Of a stretch of DNA of 6,282 nt, positions 1 through 5,593 are shown in pieces. Source of the DNA: Gammaproteobacteria bacterium. Its GTDB lineage: Bacteria > Pseudomonadota > Gammaproteobacteria > SZUA-229. Made by a program: the position numbers and the translations under genes. The notes under the pieces were generated by a model that was given only the letters and a program-made list of their open reading frames with translations, was not told the DNA's origin and searched no databases. Numbering within the stretch: the stretch's first letter is position 1; every line of letters begins with the position of its first letter. The stretch covers positions 1 through 6,282 of the forward strand of contig DRLE01000083.1 of NCBI GenBank assembly GCA_011051475.1, in the 5' to 3' direction.

Positions 1-610
1 CCAGCGGCGAAGACGCCTGCTCGGCGCCGCCGGCCACCATGACATCGGCGTCACCGTAGGCAATAATGCGGGCGGATTCGCCAATACTGTGGGTGCCGGT
101 GGAACAGGCGGTAACGATGGAGATATTCGGACCTTTCGCACCGTAGCGGATGGAAAAGTTACCGGAAATCATATTGATGATGGAACCGGGAACAAAAAAC
201 GGCGAGATCTTGCGCGGGCCGCCCTTGACCAGCTTTTCGTGGCTGACTTCGATCATCGGCAGACCGCCGATACCCGAACCGATGGCAACACCGACCCGTT
301 CGGCGTTTTCATCGGTGATTTCCAGGCCGGAATCTTTCAGCGCTTCATCGGCGGCAACCATGCCGTAATGGATAAAGGTATCCATTTTTTTCAGGTCCTT
401 GGCCGGCAGTACGGTGGTCGCGTCAAAGTCCTTGACCAGGGCGGCAAAGGTTACCGGAAAGCCTTCGGTATCGAATTTTTCGATACTGCAGGCGCCGCTT
501 TTGCCCGCGAGAATATTCTCCCAGGACTGTTTCAGGTTATTCCCGACAGGTGAAACAATGCCAAGACCGGTGACGACGACACGACGGTGGGTTGCAGGAC
601 GATGTGACAA
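1..610 (-). CDS. fabF: 3-oxoacyl-[ACP] synthase II (KAS II), N-terminal part, cut by window edge
   Basis: FabF condenses malonyl-ACP with a growing acyl-ACP in the cytosolic type II fatty acid elongation cycle. About 203 residues, roughly half of the usual 410-residue protein, are visible. The N-terminal thiolase-fold strand RRVVVTGLG is at residues 9-17, GSGIGG at 111-116, and the nucleophile motif TACSTG at 167-172, with catalytic Cys169. The two catalytic histidines lie beyond the window. The start is TTG at 610-608. An in-frame TGA at 637-635 limits upstream extension, no ATG or GTG fits before the conserved core, and GAGG sits 6 nt before the TTG. This gives about five more N-terminal residues than E. 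coli FabF. It is the last fab gene here, 123 bp after acpP. Identity is very secure; the TTG start is likely. Confidence 0.96.
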   Translation of the reverse strand, partial: MSHRPATHRRVVVTGLGIVSPVGNNLKQSWENILAGKSGACSIEKFDTEGFPVTFAALVKDFDATTVLPAKDLKKMDTFIHYGMVAADEALKDSGLEITDENAERVGVAIGSGIGGLPMIEVSHEKLVKGGPRKISPFFVPGSIINMISGNFSIRYGAKGPNISIVTACSTGTHSIGESARIIAYGDADVMVAGGAEQASSPL

Positions 611-644
611 GATCAGCCTCTTTTGTTCAGGTATTCAAAATGAC

Positions 645-681
645 ACAGGCATCTGCCAGCAAAGTGCAGATGCCTGTTTTT
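645..681. terminator. Strong hairpin between acpP and fabF; terminator or attenuator
   Basis: Perfect 12-bp arms (645-656 ACAGGCATCTGC; 666-677 GCAGATGCCTGT) enclose a 9-nt loop. On the plus strand the stem runs straight into TTTTT, the classical intrinsic terminator form. On the minus strand, the direction of the genes, the stem is preceded by an A-run and followed by GTCATTTT, a weaker and displaced U-tract. It could therefore reduce readthrough from acpP into fabF, protect the 3' end of a short acpP mRNA, or stop antisense transcription. The structure is seen directly; its function is inferred. Confidence 0.6.
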
Positions 682-733
682 ATAAAGCAGTGCCGCCTGA
701 AGTCAGCTGGCAACACTGTTTTAAGCAATACGA

Positions 734-970
734 CTAGCTTGAGTGAGCGTTGACGTAATCAATTGCCTGCTGAATCGTGGTGATTTTTTCCGCTTCTTCA
801 TCGGGAATTTCACACTCGAATTCTTCTTCCAGAGCCATGACCAGCTCAACAGTGTCAAGTGAATCGGCGCCCAGGTCGTCAACAAATGAAGCGTCATTTG
901 TGGCCTGTTCTTCAGTTACACCTAACTGTTCAATTACAATTTTACGAACGCGATCTTCAGCTGTGCTCAT
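734..970 (-). CDS. acpP: Acyl carrier protein
   Basis: This is the 78-residue carrier that holds fatty acyl intermediates as thioesters on a 4'-phosphopantetheine arm and shuttles them among FabD, FabF, FabG and the acyltransferases in the cytosol. The attachment motif DSL is at 36-38 within ADSLDTVELVMALEEEF, so Ser37 (counting Met1) is the modified residue. The protein is strongly acidic and of normal family length, with the usual four-helix pattern and a C-terminus YVNAHSS close to known ACPs. It starts at ATG with a good Shine-Dalgarno (AGAGGA, about 7 nt upstream) and ends in TAG. It has long gaps on both sides (226 bp to fabG, 123 bp to fabF), a likely promoter at 1034-1062 and a hairpin after it, which fits separate high-level expression. 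Identity is essentially certain. Confidence 0.98.
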   Translation of the reverse strand: MSTAEDRVRKIVIEQLGVTEEQATNDASFVDDLGADSLDTVELVMALEEEFECEIPDEEAEKITTIQQAIDYVNAHSS

Positions 971-987
971 TAATCTTTCCTCTTGTG

Positions 988-1004
988 TTGATCAAAATGA
1001 TCAA
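988..1004. promoter_or_regulatory. Perfect inverted repeat in the acpP leader
   Basis: TTGATCAAAATGATCAA has perfect 7-bp arms around a 3-nt spacer. It lies between the predicted acpP promoter and the ribosome binding site, ending about 18 nt before the ATG. It could be a transcription factor operator downstream of the start site. Alternatively, it could form a short mRNA hairpin (UUU loop) next to the Shine-Dalgarno. I do not recognise it as a known operator; its arms are too far apart for an FNR box. Confidence 0.4.
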
Positions 1005-1033
1005 TATAAAAATGCTTAATCTAACTGCGCGGT

Positions 1034-1062
1034 ATTCTAGTGAATTCGGGCGCCTGTTGCCA
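1034..1062 (-). promoter_or_regulatory. Predicted sigma70-type promoter of acpP
   Basis: On the minus strand, TGGCAA (1062-1057, a weak -35) is separated by exactly 17 bp from TAGAAT (1039-1034), a 5/6 match to the -10 consensus. The start site would fall near 1027, giving a leader of about 57 nt that includes the inverted repeat at 988-1004. The position in the fabG-acpP gap matches the known presence of a separate acpP promoter in E. coli. It was found by eye from consensus only. Confidence 0.4.
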
Positions 1063-1157
1063 GTTAATTTCAGCAGAAAACACCGGCATTGAAAATCAAG
1101 GCTATTCTATTATTAATCAAGTAGTTACATAAACTTTATAAAGTAGAATATATTTGC

Positions 1158-1185
1158 AAAACCCTGCTTTAAATCAAAAACAGGG
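1158..1185 (-). terminator. Weak terminator-like hairpin after fabG
   Basis: Just past the fabG stop, reading on the minus strand, CCCTG (1185-1181) pairs with CAGGG (1166-1162), and TTTT follows directly (1161-1158). Three inner T-A pairs can extend the stem past one bulged base. The stem is short, so only partial termination between fabG and acpP is likely. Confidence 0.35.
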
Positions 1186-1196
1186 CATATTTCAGC

Positions 1197-1940
1197 CTAG
1201 GGCATATACATTCCGCCGTTTACATTGATGGTTTCACCGGTGATATAGGCTGCCGCCGGACTGGCCAGAAAGGCAACGGCGGCAGCAATATCAGCCGGGT
1301 CACCGAGGCGGTTAAGCGGAATCTGACCGATCAGCGCCTTGCGCTGTTCCTCGGGCAGCTCACGGGTCATGTCGGTATCGATAAAGCCGGGGGCGACACA
1401 GTTGACGGTGATATTGCGCGAACCGATTTCCCGCGCCAGCGATTTGGAAAACCCGAGCATGCCGGCCTTGGTGGCCGAGTAGTTGGTCTGCCCCGGATTG
1501 CCGGTCAGGCCGACCACGGAGGCGATATTGATAATACGGCCCTTGCGCGCCTTCATCATGCTGCGCAGCACGGCCTTGCTCAAGCGATAGACCGAGGTCA
1601 GGTTGGTATCGATAATATCCTGCCACTGATCTTCCTTCATCATCATCAGCAGGTTGTCTCTGGTTATACCGGCATTATTGACCAGTATGGACACAGCGCC
1701 GAATTCATCCGTAATGGCCTTGATAACCGCAGCCACGGAATCAGCATCGGTCACATTCAGGCACATGCCCCTGCCGCCGCTGTCCCTGAGATAGTCACTG
1801 ATATTGTCCGCGCCACCGTCCGTGGTCGCGGTGCCGATTACGGTCGCGCCCATGGCCGCCAGATGCTCGGCAATGGCCTTGCCGATGCCACGGCTGGCGC
1901 CGGTGACCAGTGCGATTTCACCTTCTAGTTCTTTGCTCAT
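1197..1940 (-). CDS. fabG: 3-oxoacyl-[ACP] reductase
   Basis: FabG is an NADPH-dependent short-chain dehydrogenase that reduces 3-oxoacyl-ACP to 3-hydroxyacyl-ACP in the elongation cycle, normally as a cytosolic tetramer. The 247-residue protein matches the usual length. The cofactor motif TGASRGIG is at 13-20 and NNAG at 88-91. The catalytic set is Asn113, Ser141, Tyr154 and Lys158 (the YSATK segment), with PG near 184-185 after the active site. The C-terminus GETINVNGGMYMP is typical of FabG rather than of other short-chain dehydrogenases, and the location between fabD and acpP confirms it. The start is ATG at 1940, with a modest Shine-Dalgarno (CAGG, about 8 nt upstream) that lies in a duplicated 16-bp unit. 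It ends in TAG. It is unusually far (305 bp) from fabD. Confidence 0.98.
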   Translation of the reverse strand: MSKELEGEIALVTGASRGIGKAIAEHLAAMGATVIGTATTDGGADNISDYLRDSGGRGMCLNVTDADSVAAVIKAITDEFGAVSILVNNAGITRDNLLMMMKEDQWQDIIDTNLTSVYRLSKAVLRSMMKARKGRIINIASVVGLTGNPGQTNYSATKAGMLGFSKSLAREIGSRNITVNCVAPGFIDTDMTRELPEEQRKALIGQIPLNRLGDPADIAAAVAFLASPAAAYITGETINVNGGMYMP

Positions 1941-1945
1941 ATATA

Positions 1946-1977
1946 AAACCTGATAATAAATAAACCTGATAATAAAT
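1946..1977. repeat. Two tandem copies of a 16-bp unit at the fabG ribosome binding site
   Basis: The unit AAACCTGATAATAAAT occurs at 1946-1961 and again, identically, at 1962-1977. Read on the minus strand, each copy carries CAGG, and the gene-proximal copy supplies the likely fabG Shine-Dalgarno. Each copy also carries TATTAT, a possible -10 element. The exact identity points to a recent slippage-type duplication. Confidence 0.9.
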
Positions 1978-1996
1978 TTAGGGAGCCTCTGATTAA
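1969..1996 (-). promoter_or_regulatory. Possible fabG promoter
   Basis: On the minus strand, TTAATC (1996-1991) lies 16 bp before TATTAT (1974-1969), a 5/6 match to the -10 consensus. The upstream copy of the 16-bp tandem unit provides the -10. A promoter here would offset the separation of fabG from fabD by the repeat elements. The match is weak and the region is AT-rich, so this is tentative. Confidence 0.22.
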
Positions 1997-2005
1997 TAGT
2001 GATTT

Positions 2006-2164
2006 TGTCATCCTGAGCGCAGCGTAGCGGAGCCGATCGTTACATGGATGTAACTTATTAGGGCAATGCAGGAGCAATTGCCGAAGGATCTTTCACCTCT
2101 GTGCGATCAACAATTTACGGAGTATAAGATTTTTCGGCTCCACTTCGTTCCGCTCAAAATGACA
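2006..2164. repeat. Long inverted-repeat element (TCATCCTGAGCG family), interrupted copy
   Basis: Outer arms 2006-2036 and 2134-2164 match at 25 of 31 positions as an inverted repeat. The pairing resumes at 2085-2092 against 2126-2133 (6 of 8) once the segment 2037-2084 is skipped. The termini read TGTCAT...ATGACA. The inner arm of the element in the dapB-dnaJ gap (4251-4288 and 4315-4352) belongs to the same family. There is no coding capacity. It is probably a small non-autonomous mobile or hairpin repeat. Together with the REP-like site and the tandem repeat it fills most of the 305-bp gap between fabD and fabG. Confidence 0.8.
2037..2084. mobile_element. Apparent 48-bp insertion inside the inverted-repeat element
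   Basis: GCCGA occurs at 2032-2036 and again at 2080-2084, the last five bases of this segment. Removing 48 bp restores AGCCGAAGGATC, the sequence expected from the other family copy. The inserted part has its own small palindromes: TTACAT/ATGTAA at 2040-2053 and GGCAAT/ATTGCC at 2062-2082. It may be a mini-insertion with a 5-bp target duplication, or a second module recombined in. Confidence 0.5.
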
Positions 2165-2186
2165 TTAATTAGAGACTGATAGTCTG

Positions 2187-2212
2187 TTCGCGGAACGAGT
2201 TCCGCTCCCACA
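2187..2212. repeat. REP-like palindrome
   Basis: The segment contains TTCGCGGAA, CGAG and TTCCGC followed by TCCCACA. It is a 6-bp GC-rich stem with a CGAG tetraloop and an asymmetric flank. Read on the minus strand (TGTGGGAGCGGAA...), it has the form of the RAYT-associated REP sequences known from Pseudomonas and relatives. Only one copy is visible here. Confidence 0.55.
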
Positions 2213-2245
2213 TAAAACGTTTAACCTGAAACATATCACCTGTTT

Positions 2246-3190
2246 CTATGACATGGAATCCAGAAACTTCTGCATTGCCGCCATATTGTCCAGCGAGAAA
2301 CTCTGTACTTCCTTGTTGATGCGCCGCGTCAGACCGCCAAGCACCTTGCCGGGGCCGCATTCCACGACCACGTCGGCGCCGTCGGTAATAATCTGGATGG
2401 TCTGGGTCCAGCGCACCGGATTGTATAACTGTTTAACCAGGGCATCGCGGATTTCATCCGGGTCCTGATGGGTTTTGGCGTCAACATTGTGCACCACGTC
2501 GATTTTCGGTGTACGAATCTCCACATCCTTGAGGTATTCAGCCAGCCTGTCGGCCGCCGGTTTCATTAACGAACTGTGCGATGGCACACTGACCGGTAAT
2601 GGCAGGGCGCGCTTGGCGCCCTCTTCCTTGAGTTTTTCCATGGCGGCATTGACCGCATCGGTAGAGCCGGCAATCACCACCTGGCCCGGCGAGTTGAAAT
2701 TGACCGCTTCGACCACGCCGCCGGTTTCCTCGCTGACCTGCTTGCAGATGTCGATAATGAGGTCATCGTGCAGGCCGATAATCGCGGCCATGGCGCCCTC
2801 ACCTTCGGCTACCGCCTCCTGCATCAGCTTGCCACGAATGGATACCAGTTTCACCGCATCGGTAAAATCGATGGCTTCGGCCGCCACCAGCGCTGCATAT
2901 TCACCCAGACTGTGGCCGGCAAAGACCATGGGCGTCAGCATGCACTGCTGCGCCATCACGCGCATAACGGCAATATCGGCCGCCAGCATAATCGGCTGGG
3001 TAATTTCGGTTTTGTTCAGTTTTTCGGCAGGGCCGTTACAGACAATGTCCCAGGCATCGTAACCCAGGACATCGGAGGCCTGCTGGAAGGTTTCCTCGAC
3101 CTGCGGCCAGTTTTCGGCATAGTCTGAAAGCATGCCCACGGACTGCGAGCCCTGGCCGGGAAAAACGACGACGATATTGATTGCATCCAC
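2246..3190 (-). CDS. fabD: Malonyl-CoA:ACP transacylase
   Basis: FabD transfers malonate from CoA to the phosphopantetheine arm of ACP, supplying extender units for fatty acid elongation in the cytosol. The 314-residue length fits the family (about 310). The oxyanion segment FPGQGSQ is at 10-16 (Gln13), the nucleophile motif GHSLGE at 92-97 (Ser94), the substrate carboxylate-binding Arg at 119, the catalytic His at 205 in VPSHSSLM, and Gln254 in KQLYNPVRW. The start is GTG at 3190-3188. No ATG lies between it and the essential FPGQGSQ, and AAGGG is about 8 nt upstream. It ends in TAG. The usual upstream partners plsX and fabH are absent and dapB lies 131 bp upstream instead. Identity is certain; the start is very likely. 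Confidence 0.98.
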   Translation of the reverse strand: MDAINIVVVFPGQGSQSVGMLSDYAENWPQVEETFQQASDVLGYDAWDIVCNGPAEKLNKTEITQPIMLAADIAVMRVMAQQCMLTPMVFAGHSLGEYAALVAAEAIDFTDAVKLVSIRGKLMQEAVAEGEGAMAAIIGLHDDLIIDICKQVSEETGGVVEAVNFNSPGQVVIAGSTDAVNAAMEKLKEEGAKRALPLPVSVPSHSSLMKPAADRLAEYLKDVEIRTPKIDVVHNVDAKTHQDPDEIRDALVKQLYNPVRWTQTIQIITDGADVVVECGPGKVLGGLTRRINKEVQSFSLDNMAAMQKFLDSMS

Positions 3191-3211
3191 TTGAGTAACC
3201 CTTTGTGTGAG

Positions 3212-3235
3212 CCGGTTTGACCGGTCTGTTTTTTT
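3212..3235 (+). terminator. Plus-strand terminator-like hairpin in the dapB-fabD gap
   Basis: CCGGT (3212-3216) and ACCGG (3220-3224) form a 5-bp stem with a 3-nt loop, followed after TCTG by seven T's (3229-3235). This would act only on plus-strand transcripts, opposite to every gene here. It may be fortuitous, an antisense stop, or a remnant of an earlier gene arrangement. The short stem keeps confidence low. Confidence 0.3.
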
Positions 3236-3321
3236 ATTTGTTATTGTATGTCTGTGTTGTTATTGCGGGTCGTCCCTGAAGCCGGCATGAAGCCAGTGGG
3301 CTGCCTGCTGTATTTCGAATG

Positions 3322-4125
3322 CTAGCGCAGATCCAGTACATCCTGCATATCATATAAACCGCTGTTTTTATTTTCAAGCCAGAGTGCGGCGCGTACCGCG
3401 CCATTGGCAAAGGTCATGCGGCTGGAAGCCTTATGGGTAATCTCCACGCGCTCGCCGATGCCGGCAAACATGACGGTATGGTCACCGACTATATCACCGG
3501 CACGGATGGTTTCAAAACCGATGGTTTTACGATCACGCTCGCCGGTAACGCCTTCTCGCCCGTAAACCGCGCATTCATCCAGGTTACGCCCCAGCGCCTC
3601 GGCAACGACCTCACCCATGCGCAGCGCCGTGCCCGAGGGTGCATCCACCTTGTGACGGTGATGCGCCTCGATAACCTCGATATCAACATCGTCGCCGAGT
3701 ACACGCGCGGCAATATCCAGCAGTTTGAAACACAGGTTGACGCCAACGCTCATATTCGGCGCAAACACAATAGCAATGGATTCGGAGGCTTTCTGTATCT
3801 GCTGCTTTTCCTCGTCGGAAAAACCGGTGGTGCCGATAACGATATTACGGCCGTTTTCAACGCAGCTTTGCAGATTGGCCAGGGTAACCTCGGGGCGGGT
3901 AAAGTCGATCAGGGTATGCAGGCTGTTAATGGCCTCATCGATCGACGGTACGATATTGACATGCAGACTGCCGATACCGGCAACCTCACCGGCATCACGG
4001 CCGATAAACGGACTGCTTTCGTGCTCGATGGCAGCGGACAGCTGCACGGCGGGATTTTCAAAACAGGCCTGTATCAGGTTGCGACCCATACGGCCGGCAG
4101 CACCGGTAATGCCGATGTTTAACAT
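3322..4125 (-). CDS. dapB: 4-hydroxy-tetrahydrodipicolinate reductase
   Basis: DapB reduces the DapA product to tetrahydrodipicolinate using NAD(P)H, in the diaminopimelate/lysine pathway that also supplies peptidoglycan. The 267-residue protein has the normal length. The N-terminal Rossmann motif GAAGRMG is at 8-14, and GTTGF, typical of the nucleotide-binding domain, is at 98-102. The substrate-domain signature EAHHRHKVDAPSGTA spans 153-167, with the presumed general acid His155 and Lys159. The C-terminus DMQDVLDLR matches the family. The start is ATG at 4125 with GGGGA about 6 nt upstream; the stop is TAG. Following dnaJ is common in gammaproteobacteria, but carA, the usual next gene, is replaced by fabD. 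A gap of 269 bp containing nested repeats separates it from dnaJ. I found no convincing own promoter. Confidence 0.98.
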   Translation of the reverse strand: MLNIGITGAAGRMGRNLIQACFENPAVQLSAAIEHESSPFIGRDAGEVAGIGSLHVNIVPSIDEAINSLHTLIDFTRPEVTLANLQSCVENGRNIVIGTTGFSDEEKQQIQKASESIAIVFAPNMSVGVNLCFKLLDIAARVLGDDVDIEVIEAHHRHKVDAPSGTALRMGEVVAEALGRNLDECAVYGREGVTGERDRKTIGFETIRAGDIVGDHTVMFAGIGERVEITHKASSRMTFANGAVRAALWLENKNSGLYDMQDVLDLR

Positions 4126-4205
4126 GGAGTTCCCCGGGGGTTTTTATTCTGTGTAATTCAAGGGGTGTAGTTTGCCATTAAAGGCTTGTGTTTAAAAGCA
4201 TTTTT

Positions 4206-4387
4206 ACCACAGAGGACACGGAGGTCACAGAGTTTGTCATTCAAAAAAGCTGGCATCCTGAGCGAAACGTAGTGAAGTCGAAGGTTCTGGTTAACCTGAA
4301 TACTCAGTGGCATAAGATCCTTCGGCTTCACTACGTTTCGCTCAGGATGACACAAAAAAACTCTGTGATCTCCGTGTCCTCTGTGGT
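4206..4387. repeat. Outer inverted repeat of a nested element (CCACAGAGGACAC family)
   Basis: Arms 4206-4235 and 4358-4387 match at 29 of 30 positions as an inverted repeat. Each arm is itself built of short repeats of the type ACAGAGGACACGGAGGTCAC, a pattern I associate with intergenic repeats of many environmental bacteria. The arms enclose a complete second inverted repeat (4251-4352). There is no credible coding sequence. The element occupies most of the 269-bp gap between dnaJ and dapB and would be transcribed as a long hairpin. Confidence 0.85.
4251..4352. repeat. Inner inverted repeat (TCATCCTGAGCG family), intact copy
   Basis: Arms 4251-4288 and 4315-4352 match at 35 of 38 positions, with a 26-nt centre. 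The right arm ends ...CTCAGGATGACA, so the element terminus reads TGTCATCC on the opposite strand. It shares the body ...CGTAG(T/C)G(A/G)AG(T/C)CGAAGG with the element at 2006-2164. It is the better-preserved copy and serves as the reference for the interrupted one. Confidence 0.85.
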
Positions 4388-4394
4388 GAAGTTT

Positions 4395-5528
4395 CTACGC
4401 TGTTAAGTCATCAAAAAACTTCTTCACCCGATCCGTCCATGACGCATTCTGCGGGCTGTGCTTGTCACCGCCTTTCTGTATCGACCTGTCGAATTCGCGC
4501 AGCAGTTCTTTCTGCTTGCTGCTCAGGTGTACCGGGGTTTCTACCATGACGCGGCACAGCAGGTCGCCGGTGGGGCCGCCGCGAACCGGTTTGACGCCCT
4601 TGCCGCGCATGCGGAAGAGTTTGCCGGTCTGGGTTTCTGCGGGGATTTTCAGGCGCAGCTTGCCGTCCAGCGTGGGCACTTCAATTTCACCACCAAGGGC
4701 GGCGGTGACCATGGAAATAGGCATTTCGCAGAACAGGTCATTGTCATCTCGGGTAAAGATGGCGTGTGGCTTGACCCGCATCTGTACATACAGATCACCC
4801 GCCGGTGCTCCTGCTTCACCGGCCTCGCCTTCCCCGGCCAGGCGGATACGATCACCGGTATCGACGCCGGCCGGTACTTTCACCGACAGGGTCTTGCGCT
4901 CGTTTCTGCGGCCGGCACCACGACAGTCGGGACAGGGGTCGGAAATGATCTTGCCCTTGCCGCGACACTGCGGACAGGTCTGCTGCACGGCGAAAAAGCC
5001 CTGCTGCATACGTACCTGGCCGACACCGCCACAGGTAGTACAGGTAGTAGCGGAAGTCCCTTCGCGGGCGCCGCTGCCGTGGCAGGTCTTGCAGGCGACC
5101 AGGGTCGGGACCTCGATCTTGACCTCGGTGCCGAACACGGCTTCTTCCAGTGTCAGCTCAAGATTGTACTGCAGGTCCGAGCCGCGTCGTGCGCCCTGGC
5201 GGCGGCCACCGCCTCCGCCGAAGATGTCACCGAAGACATCACCGAAGATGTCTTCAAAACCGGCGCCAGCGCCGGCACCCGGCCGACCACCCATGGAGGG
5301 ATCGACACCGGCATGACCGTACTGGTCATAGGCGGCGCGCTTTTTCGAATCAGAAAGCACTTCATAGGCTTCCTTGGCCTCCTTGAACTTGGACTCTGCC
5401 TCGGGATTGTCTGTATTACGATCCGGGTGGTATTTCATCGCCAGGCGACGGTAGGCTTTTTTCAGTTCTGCTTCGCTGGCGTCGCGTGACACGCCGAGTA
5501 CTTCGTAATAACAAACTTTTGTTGACAT
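4395..5528 (-). CDS. dnaJ: Chaperone protein DnaJ (type A Hsp40)
   Basis: DnaJ stimulates the DnaK ATPase and delivers unfolded substrates to it in the cytosol. All type A domains are present in 377 residues, the normal length. The J domain is at about 4-70 with HPD at 34-36. A Gly/Phe-rich linker spans about 74-108 (repeated DIFGD). The zinc domain has four CxxCxGxG motifs at 146-153, 163-170, 185-192 and 199-206. The C-terminal beta domains follow, with the tail VKKFFDDLTA. The N-terminus reads VCYYEVLGV, with Cys6 where most DnaJ proteins have Asp (DYYE). The start is ATG at 5528, with only a weak purine-rich ribosome binding site (AAGAAG). The stop is TAG. It follows dnaK in the same direction, but three inverted repeats separate them. 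Identity is certain. Confidence 0.98.
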   Translation of the reverse strand: MSTKVCYYEVLGVSRDASEAELKKAYRRLAMKYHPDRNTDNPEAESKFKEAKEAYEVLSDSKKRAAYDQYGHAGVDPSMGGRPGAGAGAGFEDIFGDVFGDIFGGGGGRRQGARRGSDLQYNLELTLEEAVFGTEVKIEVPTLVACKTCHGSGAREGTSATTCTTCGGVGQVRMQQGFFAVQQTCPQCRGKGKIISDPCPDCRGAGRRNERKTLSVKVPAGVDTGDRIRLAGEGEAGEAGAPAGDLYVQMRVKPHAIFTRDDNDLFCEMPISMVTAALGGEIEVPTLDGKLRLKIPAETQTGKLFRMRGKGVKPVRGGPTGDLLCRVMVETPVHLSSKQKELLREFDRSIQKGGDKHSPQNASWTDRVKKFFDDLTA

Positions 5529-5593
5529 GGGTTCTGCTTCTTATAGGTTTCAGTCTTGTATTTTTTCGTATGCGTTAATTGCATGTGCTTGTT

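Noticed and set aside
988..1004. FNR/CRP-type binding site
   Set aside because: The half-sites TTGAT and ATCAA are present but separated by 7 nt, not the 4 nt of an FNR box, and no TGTGA half-site is present.
3191..3321. Promoter for fabD based on TACAAT on the minus strand
   Set aside because: The -10-like hexamer has no acceptable -35 at 16-18 bp spacing and no extended -10, so I did not list it.
3433..4122. 229-codon plus-strand open frame opposite dapB
   Set aside because: dapB is intact on the other strand. The antisense product has no family resemblance and no ribosome binding site context.
4126..4140. CCCCGGGG palindrome over the dapB ribosome binding site as a regulatory hairpin
   Set aside because: The two halves are adjacent with no loop, so it cannot fold as a hairpin. 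It reads simply as a G-rich Shine-Dalgarno.
4158..4406. Small open frames on both strands in the dnaJ-dapB gap
   Set aside because: They are built from the arms of inverted repeats (repeated peptide ...LRLHYVSLRM... on both strands), the signature of a palindromic repeat and not of a gene.
4458..5489. Long plus-strand open frames opposite dnaJ (343 and 284 codons)
   Set aside because: They are antisense shadows of an unambiguous dnaJ, with low-complexity translations and no recognisable domain.
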